This document shows, piece after piece, positions 10,784 to 20,029 of a DNA stretch of 64,000 nt. Under the pieces are notes generated by a model that had not been told where the DNA came from, made no database searches, and was given only the letters and a program-made list of their open reading frames with translations. The DNA lies in assembly GCA_016709545.1 (NCBI GenBank), contig JADJMO010000026.1, positions 1-64,000 on the forward strand, read 5' to 3'. Origin of the DNA: Myxococcales bacterium. GTDB taxonomy: Bacteria > Myxococcota_A > Polyangia > Polyangiales > JADJMO01. The position numbers and the translations under genes were made by a program. Each line of letters begins with the position of its first letter. The first letter of the stretch is position 1.

Positions 10784-11758
10784 ATGCTGACCCCCGACGT
10801 ACGCTTCGAAGGGTGGAGCCCGACCGACTGGTCGCGCATGCTCGGCGTGTTCCGCGGCGCGATGCCCGACGATCGCCGCGGTGGTCTCGTGCTCGTCCAC
10901 GACGGCGCGCGCGTCCGCAAGGCGCTGCACACCCTCGAGGGCCGGCTCGATCCCCACGCCATCGGCTGGCCGCGCCCGATCGAGGAGATCGCCGGCGAGC
11001 AAGGCGTGGCCTGGGTCTGGGCGTTGCGCTCCGGCGCGCTCGACGAGCTCATGGAGCGGCTCGGCACGCGCGTGCGCCGCGGCGACGACATCCTCACCCA
11101 GGCCCTGCACGGGGCCTCGATCCTCCGCGAGCTCGTGGAGGAGGGGCAGATCGTCCCGCACCCCCGGCGCTTCGCGCAGGTGCCCATCCCCTCGAGGGCG
11201 GTCGTCGACCGCACGATCGACACCCTCGTCCCCGCGGGTCGCTGCGCGATGCTCTCGCTCTACGACGGCGGCGAGCTGCACACGGCGCTCGTCCTCCGCC
11301 GCGCGGTCGTGCACCCCGCGCGGTTCGACGTAGTCGCTGGGCCCGCCGAGCTGCGGTCCGCGATGGGCCTGGTCTCGGGCGAGTTCCGTCGCGACTACCG
11401 GTTCCTCGTCGGCGCGGTCGAGCGCACGTATGGTCCGGTCTCCATCGGCCTGCACGCCGATCTGCCCAGCTTCCGCGCGCTCCTGTCCTCGGCGTCGCCC
11501 GGCGACTGGGCCAAGGCGGTCGGCCTGCGTGACGTCGTGCTGAGCCCGGTCCCCGCCGTGCTGGCCATCCCGCTCGGGGTCGACGCGACCCGCGGCGCGG
11601 CCAACGCCCTCGCGCGCGTGGCCAAGCAGGTCGACCCGCTCGGGGTCGTGCAGCCCCTCCTGCGCATGTTCGCCCGCACGCTGCCCGCGCTGCCCCCCAA
11701 GCCGGGCGATCAGCAGTTCCAGCCGCTCGATCTCCTCCGGAGGTGGCTGAACGGATGA
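10784..11758 (+). CDS. Protein of unknown function downstream of the sigma factor
   Basis: A 324-residue soluble protein with no signal peptide. The ATG at 10784 lies 22 bases after the rpoH-type gene, which suggests cotranscription. Visible segments include a Trp-rich N terminus (FEGWSPTDWSRMLGVFRG), an alpha/beta body (GRCAMLSLYDGGELHTALVLRR) and a hydrophobic C-terminal part (LSPVPAVLAIPLGVDATRGAANALARVAKQ). No family is recognised and no catalytic motif stands out. Its conserved-looking composition and codon use match its neighbours, so it is probably a real gene. Confidence 0.72.
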   Translation: MLTPDVRFEGWSPTDWSRMLGVFRGAMPDDRRGGLVLVHDGARVRKALHTLEGRLDPHAIGWPRPIEEIAGEQGVAWVWALRSGALDELMERLGTRVRRGDDILTQALHGASILRELVEEGQIVPHPRRFAQVPIPSRAVVDRTIDTLVPAGRCAMLSLYDGGELHTALVLRRAVVHPARFDVVAGPAELRSAMGLVSGEFRRDYRFLVGAVERTYGPVSIGLHADLPSFRALLSSASPGDWAKAVGLRDVVLSPVPAVLAIPLGVDATRGAANALARVAKQVDPLGVVQPLLRMFARTLPALPPKPGDQQFQPLDLLRRWLNG

Positions 11759-11827
11759 TCGGGAAGCCGCGGGGCTGGTGCCGAGCCCCGCCGCCTCGCG
11801 GGAAGCGTGCTAAGACCGCGCGCTCCC

Positions 11828-13608
11828 ATGCTCGACCTGTTCCGCAAGAAGGGACTCGCGTCGGTGATCTACACCGCGCTCATCGGCGCCGTGGCCGTCG
11901 TGTTCCTGATCCAGTTCCGGCCGAACAGCAACTCCCCGGTCGCCGAGCTCATCCCCAAGTGCATCGCCAAGGTGCGGGGCACCTGCATCAAGGAGCCCGA
12001 GTGGCGCACCCAGCGCTACCTCCTCCAGGGCGGCGGCGAGCACCCGATCCCGAACATCAACAAGGCCGCCCTCGACTCGCTCATCGAGCGCGCGCTCCTC
12101 ATCCAGGAGCGCACCGCCTCGGCGTCCGCGTCGCCGAGGAAGACGTGATGAACGAGATCATCCGCTGGCGCGTGTACGTCACCGTGCCCGTCGCGATGCG
12201 GCCGATGATGCGCAACCTCGGCATCGATCCCTACGGCATGCGGTTCCGCCAGTTCGGCACCAAGGACAAGCCGTTCGATCAGGACACCTTCAACAAGGTC
12301 GTCAACGCCTTCACCGGGCAGAACCCGAACGACTTCGTCGACAACCAGCGCAACGAGCTGCTCGCCGCGCGCATGCTGCTCCTCGTCGCCCAGCGCGTCC
12401 ACGTCTCCGACGTCGAGGCGTTCGAGCAGTACAAGCAGGACACGGCGACCACCACGCTGCAGTACGTCCGCTTCTCGCCGGCCTACCTCGGCGAACACTT
12501 CGTGGCGCCCGACCAGGCGGCCATCGAGAAGTGGGCCGCGGACCACAAGACCGAGGTCGACGCTCGCGAGAAGGGCTTCGCGCCGGGCACCGCCAAGCTG
12601 CTCTACGACGTGCGTCAGGTGCACTTCGACTTCGCCAAGGACACGCCCCAGGCCAAGAAGGACGAGGCCAAGAAGAAGGCCGAGGCCCTCGAGAAGCAGT
12701 TCTCCGAAGGCAAGATCGACTTCGCCTAGGCCGCCAAGGATTCCTCCGGCGACCTCGCCACCAAGGACAAGGGCGGCTCGCTCGGCTGGAAGCTCGCGCC
12801 CGAGCTCCCGCCGGCGCTCAAGGACGCGGTCGCCAAGCTCGAGGTCGGCAAGCCCACGATCGTCGAGGGTGAAGACGGCGTGCGCGTCGTCGAGCTCCTC
12901 GCCAAGCTCGATGGCACCGCCGCGGTCGCGTTCCCGCTCTACCGCGAGGCGCGCGGCGCCGACCTCGCCAAGGACGCGGCCACCCGCCTCGCGGCGGCCC
13001 TCGTCGGCAAGCTGCCCGTCGTCCTCGACGACGGCCTCAAGAAGAAGATCGACGACGCGAAGAAGTCGGGCAAGTCCGAGGTCGACGCCACCGCGGCCGT
13101 CACCGCCGACGAGGCGCGCGCGCGCCTGGCCAAGGCCGTCGAGGACGTGCTCGCGGGGCTCGCCAAGGAGTCGAAGACCCAGTCCCCGTGGCAGTCCGAC
13201 GAGCGCAAGGCGCGCGTCGACGAGACGGGCGCGTTCGGCGTGCAAGGCTCCCCGATCCCCGGCGCCGAGGATCCGAAGCCGATCCACGAGGCCGCGGCCA
13301 AGCTCACCAAGGAGGCGCCCGTCGCCCCCGCGCTCACCGTGGGCAAGGACACCATCGTGCTGGTCCTCCGCGACCGTCACGTCGCGACCCACGAGGAGTA
13401 CGAGAAGGACAAGCCGCGCTACCTCGGCCGCCTGCTCTTCGAGAAGCGCGAGGACGCGGTCACGAACTTCCAGCAGAGCCTGCGCGACGCGTTGCCCAAG
13501 GGCGATCTCACCATCGACCCCAAGTACACGGGCGAGGCCAAGCCGGGCGCTTCGGGTGGACCGCCCGAGGAGCCGCTGGGCCCGCCGCCCATGCCGGAAG
13601 AGCCCTAG
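11828..13608 (+). pseudogene. PpiD/SurA-like periplasmic foldase, frameshift plus in-frame TAG
   Basis: A membrane-anchored chaperone/peptidyl-prolyl isomerase-like protein. The N terminus (MLDLFRKKGLASVIYTALIGA) gives one transmembrane anchor as in PpiD. A Cys pair (PKCIAKVRGTC) and helical SurA_N-like sequence (IERALLIQERT) follow. Near 12115 the frame changes; adding one C restores RTRLGVRVAEEDVMNEI. The second frame continues through a parvulin-like block (LLYDVRQVHFDF) to a TAG at 12727-12729 after KIDFA. It then resumes in the same frame (AAKDSSGDL, KGGSLGW, a typical PPIase segment) to 13608. Total ~593 residues. The TAG is a substitution-type lesion, perhaps GAG to TAG. Both errors and decay are possible. 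The M16 peptidase begins 5 bases after the stop. Confidence 0.7.
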
Positions 13609-13612
13609 AGCG

Positions 13613-14893
13613 ATGGAGGAACTCGTCCCGCACGTCGTCACCGTCGGCGACGGGCTGCGGGTCGTGATCACCGAGCAGCCGGCGCTGCACCGGGTGGCCA
13701 TCGGGCTGTTCGTCGGCGTCGGCTCGCGGCACGAGTCGATCGACGACAACGGCATCACCCACTTCCTCGAGCACATGCTCTATCGCGGGACCGCGCGCTA
13801 CCCGAGCGCGCACCTGCAGAACCGCGCGTTCGAGGAGCTCGGCGGCGACTTCGGCGCCGCCACCCACGGCGACCACACCCACCTCACCGTCGGCGTCCCC
13901 GAGGCCTCGCTCGGCCCCACGCTCGAGCTGCTCGCCGATCTGTGCACCGTGCCACGGCTCGGCGAGATCGAGACCGAGCGCGGAATCGTGCGGGAGGAGA
14001 TCCGCGAGCACCTCGACGAGGAGGGCCGCCTCATCGACGCCGACGACGTGATCCGGCAGTGCATGTTCGGCGACCACCCGCTCGGGATGCCGATCACCGG
14101 CCCGCTCGCGGCGCTCGACCACTTCGACGAGCCGAGCCTGCGGGCCCACCTGGCGCGCCACTACGTCGCGGGCAACGTCGTGCTCTCCATCGCGGGCCGC
14201 TGCAAGGCGAGCGCGGTCGAGCGGCTCGCCGCCCGCACCCTCGGTCGCCTGCCGCGCGGCCGTGGCGTCACGCCGATCCCGTACATGGAGAACTCGCACG
14301 CGCGCTTCCGCAGGCACGTGGCTTCTCCCGGCAGCCAGACCGAGCTGCGCATCTCCTACCGCACGCCCGGCGAGCGCGACCCGATCGCGCCGGCGCTCGA
14401 GCTACTGCTCCGCGTGATCGACGACGGGATGAGCACGCGCCTCTACCACAAGCTCGTCGACGAGGGCGGCCTCGTCTACTCGTGCTCCGCCGGCTGGGAG
14501 CCGTTCCACGACGTCGGCGCGCTCGACATCAGCGCCGACGTCCAGCCCGCGCGGCTCGCCGCGGTGGTCCGCGCGATCTTCGCGATGATCGACGAGCTCT
14601 GCGCCAAGGGGCCCACCAAGGCCGAGGTGGAGAAGGCGCGCATGCGCCACCGCTGGGCGGTCGAGGCCTCGCTCGACTCGGTCGAGGCGCTCGAGGTGAT
14701 CATGGGGGGCGCGGTGATGTTCGATCGCCCGCGCTCGATCCGGGCGCAGGCGGCGCGCTTCGACGGCATCGACGGCAAGCAGCTCCGCGCGGTCGCGCGG
14801 CAGGTGTTCGACCCGGCCAACCTGCACGTGGCCTCGATCGGCACTATGACCAACGACGCGCGCGACGTCATCCGCGCCGTGCGCGCGAAGTAG
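13613..14893 (+). CDS. M16 family zinc peptidase (insulinase/processing-peptidase type)
   Basis: A 426-residue zinc protease with the inverted HxxEH motif at residues 50-54 (HFLEH) and the distal Glu in the ERGIVREEI helix, so the catalytic set is complete. It keeps the two-lobe layout of M16: active N-terminal half, then an inactive C-terminal half with SYRTPGERDPIAPALELLLRVIDDGMSTRL and RLYHKLVDEGGLVYSCSA. No signal peptide is visible, which fits the cytoplasmic/mitochondrial-processing-peptidase-like subgroup. It follows the foldase gene by 4 bases and is likely in the same operon. Substrates are unknown. Confidence 0.92.
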   Translation: MEELVPHVVTVGDGLRVVITEQPALHRVAIGLFVGVGSRHESIDDNGITHFLEHMLYRGTARYPSAHLQNRAFEELGGDFGAATHGDHTHLTVGVPEASLGPTLELLADLCTVPRLGEIETERGIVREEIREHLDEEGRLIDADDVIRQCMFGDHPLGMPITGPLAALDHFDEPSLRAHLARHYVAGNVVLSIAGRCKASAVERLAARTLGRLPRGRGVTPIPYMENSHARFRRHVASPGSQTELRISYRTPGERDPIAPALELLLRVIDDGMSTRLYHKLVDEGGLVYSCSAGWEPFHDVGALDISADVQPARLAAVVRAIFAMIDELCAKGPTKAEVEKARMRHRWAVEASLDSVEALEVIMGGAVMFDRPRSIRAQAARFDGIDGKQLRAVARQVFDPANLHVASIGTMTNDARDVIRAVRAK

Positions 14894-14940
14894 CCGCCTC
14901 GAGTAGCGCTCGAGCCGCTTCAAGGAGCGTCGAAGAATTC

Positions 14941-14970
14941 CCCCGGGCTGAAAGGGCTGAAAGCCCGGGG
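14941..14970. repeat. REP-like GC palindrome, copy 1
   Basis: A 9-bp perfect inverted repeat, CCCCGGGCT (14941-14949) with AGCCCGGGG (14962-14970), around a 12-base loop that repeats part of the arm. It lies between the convergent M16 peptidase and TPR genes. The same core occurs at five other intergenic places in this window (41069, 51835, 51873, 51973, 52013). It could act as a bidirectional terminator or as a mobile REP sequence. Confidence 0.8.
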
Positions 14971-14986
14971 CATGGATCGTAGCCGC

Positions 14987-15879
14987 TCACTCGAAGGCGG
15001 CGGAGCACGCCGGATCGGCGCCGAGCGACCCGGAGGGCAACCCGGCGAGCCCGGCGCAGCGCGCCCAGGCCGGCTGCTTGCCGAGCAGCAGCATGGTGGA
15101 CTCGCTCACGAACGGCGCCTCGCTCCTCCACGTCTGGACGAAGCCCTGCATCGCCCGCTGCGCGCGCTCGAGGGCCGCGTCGCCCTGCAGCTTGCGGAGC
15201 CGCGCCGCGATCCGCTCGCGGACGTCGTCGTTGGTGGCCACCGCGTAGGCGCGCTCGAGCTGCGCGATGGCGAGCCCCTTGGCGCCGGCCTGCGCGAGGT
15301 AGCTCGCACCCGCGATGTTGATGGTGTCCATGAAGTAGCCGAGCTCGACGGCGCGCTGGGCGAGCGGCGCGCCGCGCAGCCGGAAGGCCTTCTTCTCCTC
15401 GGGGGCAGGAACTGGGCACCCTCGAACAGGAGGAACGCCGCGTACGCGCCGAGGATGCCCGCGTCCTCCGGGTAGAGCTCGGCGCCGCGCGCGAACAGCT
15501 TGTCCGTGCGATCGATCTCGATCGGCATGGGGTTCGCGGCCTGCATCGTGACGAGCGTGCTCAGGAAGCGATAGGCCGGTCGGAAGCCCGGATCGAGTTC
15601 GAGGATCGTCTCGAGGTACTGCGTCGAGTACTGGAAGCGGCGGTTCTGGCCGAGGTGCTCGCCATACTGGTAGAGGGTCGAGGCCCAGAGGATCGAGGCC
15701 GCCGCGTCGGTGTGTCCGAGCGTGAGGACCCGGACCAGCTTGGGCGGCGGGAGCGCGTAGACGTCGTTCTGCTCCTTGACCTTGTGGAGTCGCTGGGTCG
15801 CCTCGGTGCGGAGCGCGTCGACGCCGAAGACCGCGAGCGCGACCCCCACCCCGATCGCGACCTCGCGCAGGCGGCTCAC
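14987..15879 (-). CDS. Membrane-anchored TPR-like protein of the pilin operon, single frameshift
   Basis: The GTG start at 15879 overlaps the stop of the pilin-like gene upstream (GTGA), so it belongs to the pilin operon. The N terminus holds one hydrophobic helix (EVAIGVGVALAVFGVDAL). The body has TPR-like helix pairs (GHTDAAASILWASTLYQYGEHL, QYLETILELDPGFRPAYRFLSTL). The frame breaks near 15412: GAQFLP is followed by EEKKAFRLRGAPLAQRAVELG in another frame, restored by adding one C to the C5 run. The rest (MDTINIAGASYLAQAGAKG...) ends at 14987. Total ~297 residues. Function is unknown; the position suggests a part in pilus or pseudopilus assembly. Confidence 0.68.
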
Positions 15880-16424
15880 TCGAGATCCTGCGTCACGAGG
15901 AGCCCTGGGCGGACGACGATCTGGTTGCCCTCGCGCCCGAGGCTGCGGCTGAACGTGGACAGCACGCCGTCCCCGTCGAGGTCACCGTGCGCGACCGCGC
16001 GCAGCGGGGTCGTGAGGTCCGGGTCGATTTCGACCCGGTAGGCGTACCAGTGGGGCTGCGGTGGCTCGAACGACAGTGCCTTGAAGGTCGGGTGGCTCCA
16101 CGTCCCTTCGGCGTCGGTCACCGGCTTGCCGACGGGCACCTGCCCGGGCGTGGTCGTGGTGCTCCCGAGCTTCGCCGCGTTCTTCTGCTCGAGGTACAGC
16201 GCCCCGGCCACGGTCAGCTTCTCGAGCGACTCCGCGGCCTCTGCCGTGCGGGAGAGTCGGATGGCGCGCAGGCACGCGGGCACGCCCGCAGCGAGCGCCG
16301 TCCCGATCACCGCGAACACGACCGCGAGCTCGATCGCTCGGCTGGGGCGCGCGCCTCTGCCTCCGCGAGCCTGCCCTTCGAAGGTGGAGCCTCGCGGGCC
16401 CAGGCCCCGAGCTCCGGGACTCAC
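15876..16424 (-). CDS. Degenerate type IV pilin/pseudopilin-like protein
   Basis: A 182-residue protein starting at GTG 16424, 1 base beyond the stop of the upstream pilin gene. Its N-terminal region holds SRAIELAVVFAVIGTALAAG, which matches the pilin helix with the invariant Glu at the +5-like place. The usual G-FTL before it is replaced by PSRAI, so cleavage by the prepilin peptidase is doubtful. The C-terminal half keeps the same loop as the other pilins here (AHGDLDGDGVLSTF). It could be a minor pilin. Its stop overlaps the TPR-like gene. Confidence 0.72.
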   Translation of the reverse strand: MSPGARGLGPRGSTFEGQARGGRGARPSRAIELAVVFAVIGTALAAGVPACLRAIRLSRTAEAAESLEKLTVAGALYLEQKNAAKLGSTTTTPGQVPVGKPVTDAEGTWSHPTFKALSFEPPQPHWYAYRVEIDPDLTTPLRAVAHGDLDGDGVLSTFSRSLGREGNQIVVRPGLLVTQDLE

Positions 16425-16425
16425 T

Positions 16426-16947
16426 TCACTCGTCCTCCAGGAGGACGCGGAAGGAATCACGCACGGCATCGCCGAGCGGGCCGCCATGGCCACTCAGCTC
16501 GAAGGTCGACTTCACTCCGTTGCCGTCGAGATCGCCATTGGCGGTGGCCGTGTACATCGCGTCCGTCCCCGTGGAGGAATTGGACTCGTATTTGTAGGCG
16601 TAGAACTGCGGCGAGTCGACGTTGAACTTGAGGCAGGTCCACCCGGCCGTGTTCCAGTCCACCGGCGCCGTCTTGATCTTGGAGGCCAAGGGGACGGTCG
16701 CCGGGGTGAGGGCCGTGCTCGGACAGAACGTGTGGACGAACTTGTTGTCGTCCCCGCCGAACGGGGTCTCCCGCTGGTACTGCTGCCGCGAGCCCGTCTC
16801 GATCGAGCCGAGATTGGCGATTGCTTCGGCGGTCTTGCTGTGCTTCAGATACCGCGAGACTCCGTACAGTGCCAACGCCGCGAGGACCCCGATGATCGCC
16901 ACGACGATCATCAGCTCCACGAGCGTGAATGCGCGTCGGTTGCCCAT
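16426..16947 (-). CDS. Type IV pilin (prepilin)
   Basis: A 173-residue prepilin. The start ATG at 16947 is backed by a good ribosome site (GGAGGTGAG, 7 bases upstream). The leader is very short and basic (MGNRRA), followed by the class III cleavage/assembly sequence FTLVELMIVVAIIGVLAAL with Glu at +5. The globular domain contains one Cys pair (TFCPST and WTCLKF) and ends in ATANGDLDGNGVKSTF. It resembles the next pilin (17088-17636) closely, indicating duplication. It is the third of four pilin genes on the strand. Which of them builds the motility pilus cannot be told. Confidence 0.92.
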   Translation of the reverse strand: MGNRRAFTLVELMIVVAIIGVLAALALYGVSRYLKHSKTAEAIANLGSIETGSRQQYQRETPFGGDDNKFVHTFCPSTALTPATVPLASKIKTAPVDWNTAGWTCLKFNVDSPQFYAYKYESNSSTGTDAMYTATANGDLDGNGVKSTFELSGHGGPLGDAVRDSFRVLLEDE

Positions 16948-16980
16948 CGAGCCCTCACCTCCCGAACTATTTTTGTCGCT

Positions 16981-17000
16981 CCGGACCGTTCGTCCGGTCC
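16981..17000. promoter_or_regulatory. GC-rich hairpin between two pilin genes
   Basis: The sequence contains two alternative overlapping perfect stems, CCGGAC with GTCCGG (16981-16997) and GGACCG with CGGTCC (16983-17000). It sits 34 bases upstream of the pilin start at 16947, in the leader between two pilin genes. It might set the relative expression of the two pilins by attenuation or mRNA processing. That role is inference; only the inverted repeat is seen. Confidence 0.35.
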
Positions 17001-17087
17001 CCCTGCGACCAAAGGAACGCACTCAGCGACCACGTCGACGGCCGTCCGCGCGGAGTCCAGGAACCCGCGCGGAGGCAGTCGCCGCGA

Positions 17088-17636
17088 TCACTCGTCTTCG
17101 TTGGTGATCTTCAGGGCCTGACGCTGGGCGTCGCCGGTGAGGCTCCCCGCGCCCGTGAGCTGGAAGGTGGACAGCGTGCCGTTGCCGTCGAGGTCGCCGT
17201 TCGCCGTGGCGGTGTAGAGCGCCGCGGTGCCGGTCGTCGCGATGTTGCCGACGTAGCTGTACTGGTAGAACTGCGGCTCGTTGATCGAGAACTTCAGGCA
17301 CTGCCAGGCCGGCTGGTTCCAGTCGGTGGCGAGGGCCTTGATCTTGGCGGCGGCGGGGACCGCCGCGGGCACGGGGGCGGTGGTGTCCGGGCAGAACCGG
17401 TGCACGAACGGTCCAGTGCCGATGCCGCTGGTGTCGGTCTCCTGCTGGAACTGGTTCTTCGAGCCGGTCTCGATGCTGCCCAGGTTACGGGTCGCTTCGG
17501 CGGTCTTCGCGTGCTTCAGGTAGCGGCTGACGCCGTAGATGGCGAGAGCGGCGAGGACGCCGATGATCGCCACGACGATCATCAGCTCGACGAGGGTGAA
17601 GCCGTCCTGGCGCTTGCGCATGAGGGTCTTGAGCAT
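17088..17636 (-). CDS. Type IV pilin (prepilin)
   Basis: A 182-residue prepilin starting at ATG 17636 with a strong ribosome site (AGGAGGAAACAAG). The leader MLKTLMRKRQDG is basic and ends in Gly, followed by FTLVELMIVVAIIGVLAAL, a textbook prepilin-peptidase site with Glu at +5. The head domain has a Cys pair (RFCPDT and WQCLKF) and the shared loop ATANGDLDGNGTLSTF. Among the four pilins here this has the most canonical leader and ribosome site, so it is a good candidate for the major pilin. It is the second gene of the block, 135 bases from the first. Confidence 0.93.
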   Translation of the reverse strand: MLKTLMRKRQDGFTLVELMIVVAIIGVLAALAIYGVSRYLKHAKTAEATRNLGSIETGSKNQFQQETDTSGIGTGPFVHRFCPDTTAPVPAAVPAAAKIKALATDWNQPAWQCLKFSINEPQFYQYSYVGNIATTGTAALYTATANGDLDGNGTLSTFQLTGAGSLTGDAQRQALKITNEDE

Positions 17637-17771
17637 CTTGTTTCCTCCTGGATTCCTTCGGTCAGATCTCGGGCTGGATGAAACCCGCGAGGCACCTCTG
17701 ACCGAGGTGACTCGATGGCTCATCGAAAGAGTCGGGTCCGTTACGTTGCGTTGTGCTCGCCGGAGCGAGAG

Positions 17772-18320
17772 CTATTCGTCTGCGTTCTTGCTCCACACGA
17801 TCGAGTCCCACGACGACGTCCAGAAGTAGCCGAACGTGCCGTTGGCGTTGAGATCCCCCCGGGCTTTGGCGATGAACCACGGATCGTTGGCGGCGGGGAA
17901 CGTCTTGCCGTCCACGGTCTTGATCGAACCGTCGGCGGCACCGGCGATGATCGAGTAGCGGTAGTAGACCTGCGACTCGGCCTGCACGTTGAGCTGGCGG
18001 AATCGATCGCAGATGGCCGTTCCGGCGCAGCCAGCAGGGTCCCAGACGACCCGCTGGTCGTTGGGAGCGCTGGTCGGGTAGTACGTGTCGATCGCGCCGC
18101 CGCTGACGTCGAGGTAGCGGAGGGTCTCGGCGCGATAGGTCTCCTCGGCGCTCTTCATCGCTCCGAGCATGGCCGTGGCCTCGGCGGTCTTGGCCGAGCG
18201 GGTCCACCGCGCGTACCCCACCACTGCGAGCAGGGCGAGGACGCCGATGATCGCGACCGTGATCATGAGCTCGACGAGGGTGAACCCTCGCGAGACCCTG
18301 GTCGCGGTCTGCCTTTCCAT
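17772..18320 (-). CDS. Type IV pilin (prepilin)
   Basis: A 182-residue prepilin. The start is taken as ATG 18320 (MERQTATRVSRG leader); an in-frame GTG four codons upstream is also possible. FTLVELMITVAIIGVLALLAVVGY follows, with Glu at +5. The head has a Cys pair (AGCAGTAIC) and the loop ARGDLNANGTFGYF, the most diverged version of the loop shared by the four pilins. The aromatic-rich C terminus (FWTSSWDSIVW) is different from the others, so it may be a minor pilin. It is the first gene of the block, downstream of the PilR-type regulator gene. Confidence 0.9.
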   Translation of the reverse strand: MERQTATRVSRGFTLVELMITVAIIGVLALLAVVGYARWTRSAKTAEATAMLGAMKSAEETYRAETLRYLDVSGGAIDTYYPTSAPNDQRVVWDPAGCAGTAICDRFRQLNVQAESQVYYRYSIIAGAADGSIKTVDGKTFPAANDPWFIAKARGDLNANGTFGYFWTSSWDSIVWSKNADE

Positions 18321-18521
18321 GACGGCGCTCACGCTGCACCATCCATGCCGCTCGAGTCGGTGTGGAGGGGCCTCCACCGTCACCCCGGAAATCCCCTCGA
18401 TTCGACCCATGGCTACACCTGCTCCCCTCGTCGCTCATCAGCCTACGTGACGAACTTCGTCAGGGCCAACCGCGTGGATGGACGAGAAAGGGCGCCCACC
18501 TCGGCGGCAGATGACGATGGG

Positions 18522-19959
<1,438 letters not shown>

Positions 19960-20029
19960 GGGCCGATGATAGCGTGCCGACCGGGCAAATCGACGCACGG
20001 TCTCGGAGGCGAGCTAAGCTCCCGCCGGC

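Noticed and set aside
17637..17771. Sigma-54 promoter before the second pilin gene
   Set aside because: A sigma-54 promoter would be expected if the PilR-like protein acts here, but no TGGC-N7-TTGC pattern was found on the coding strand in this interval.
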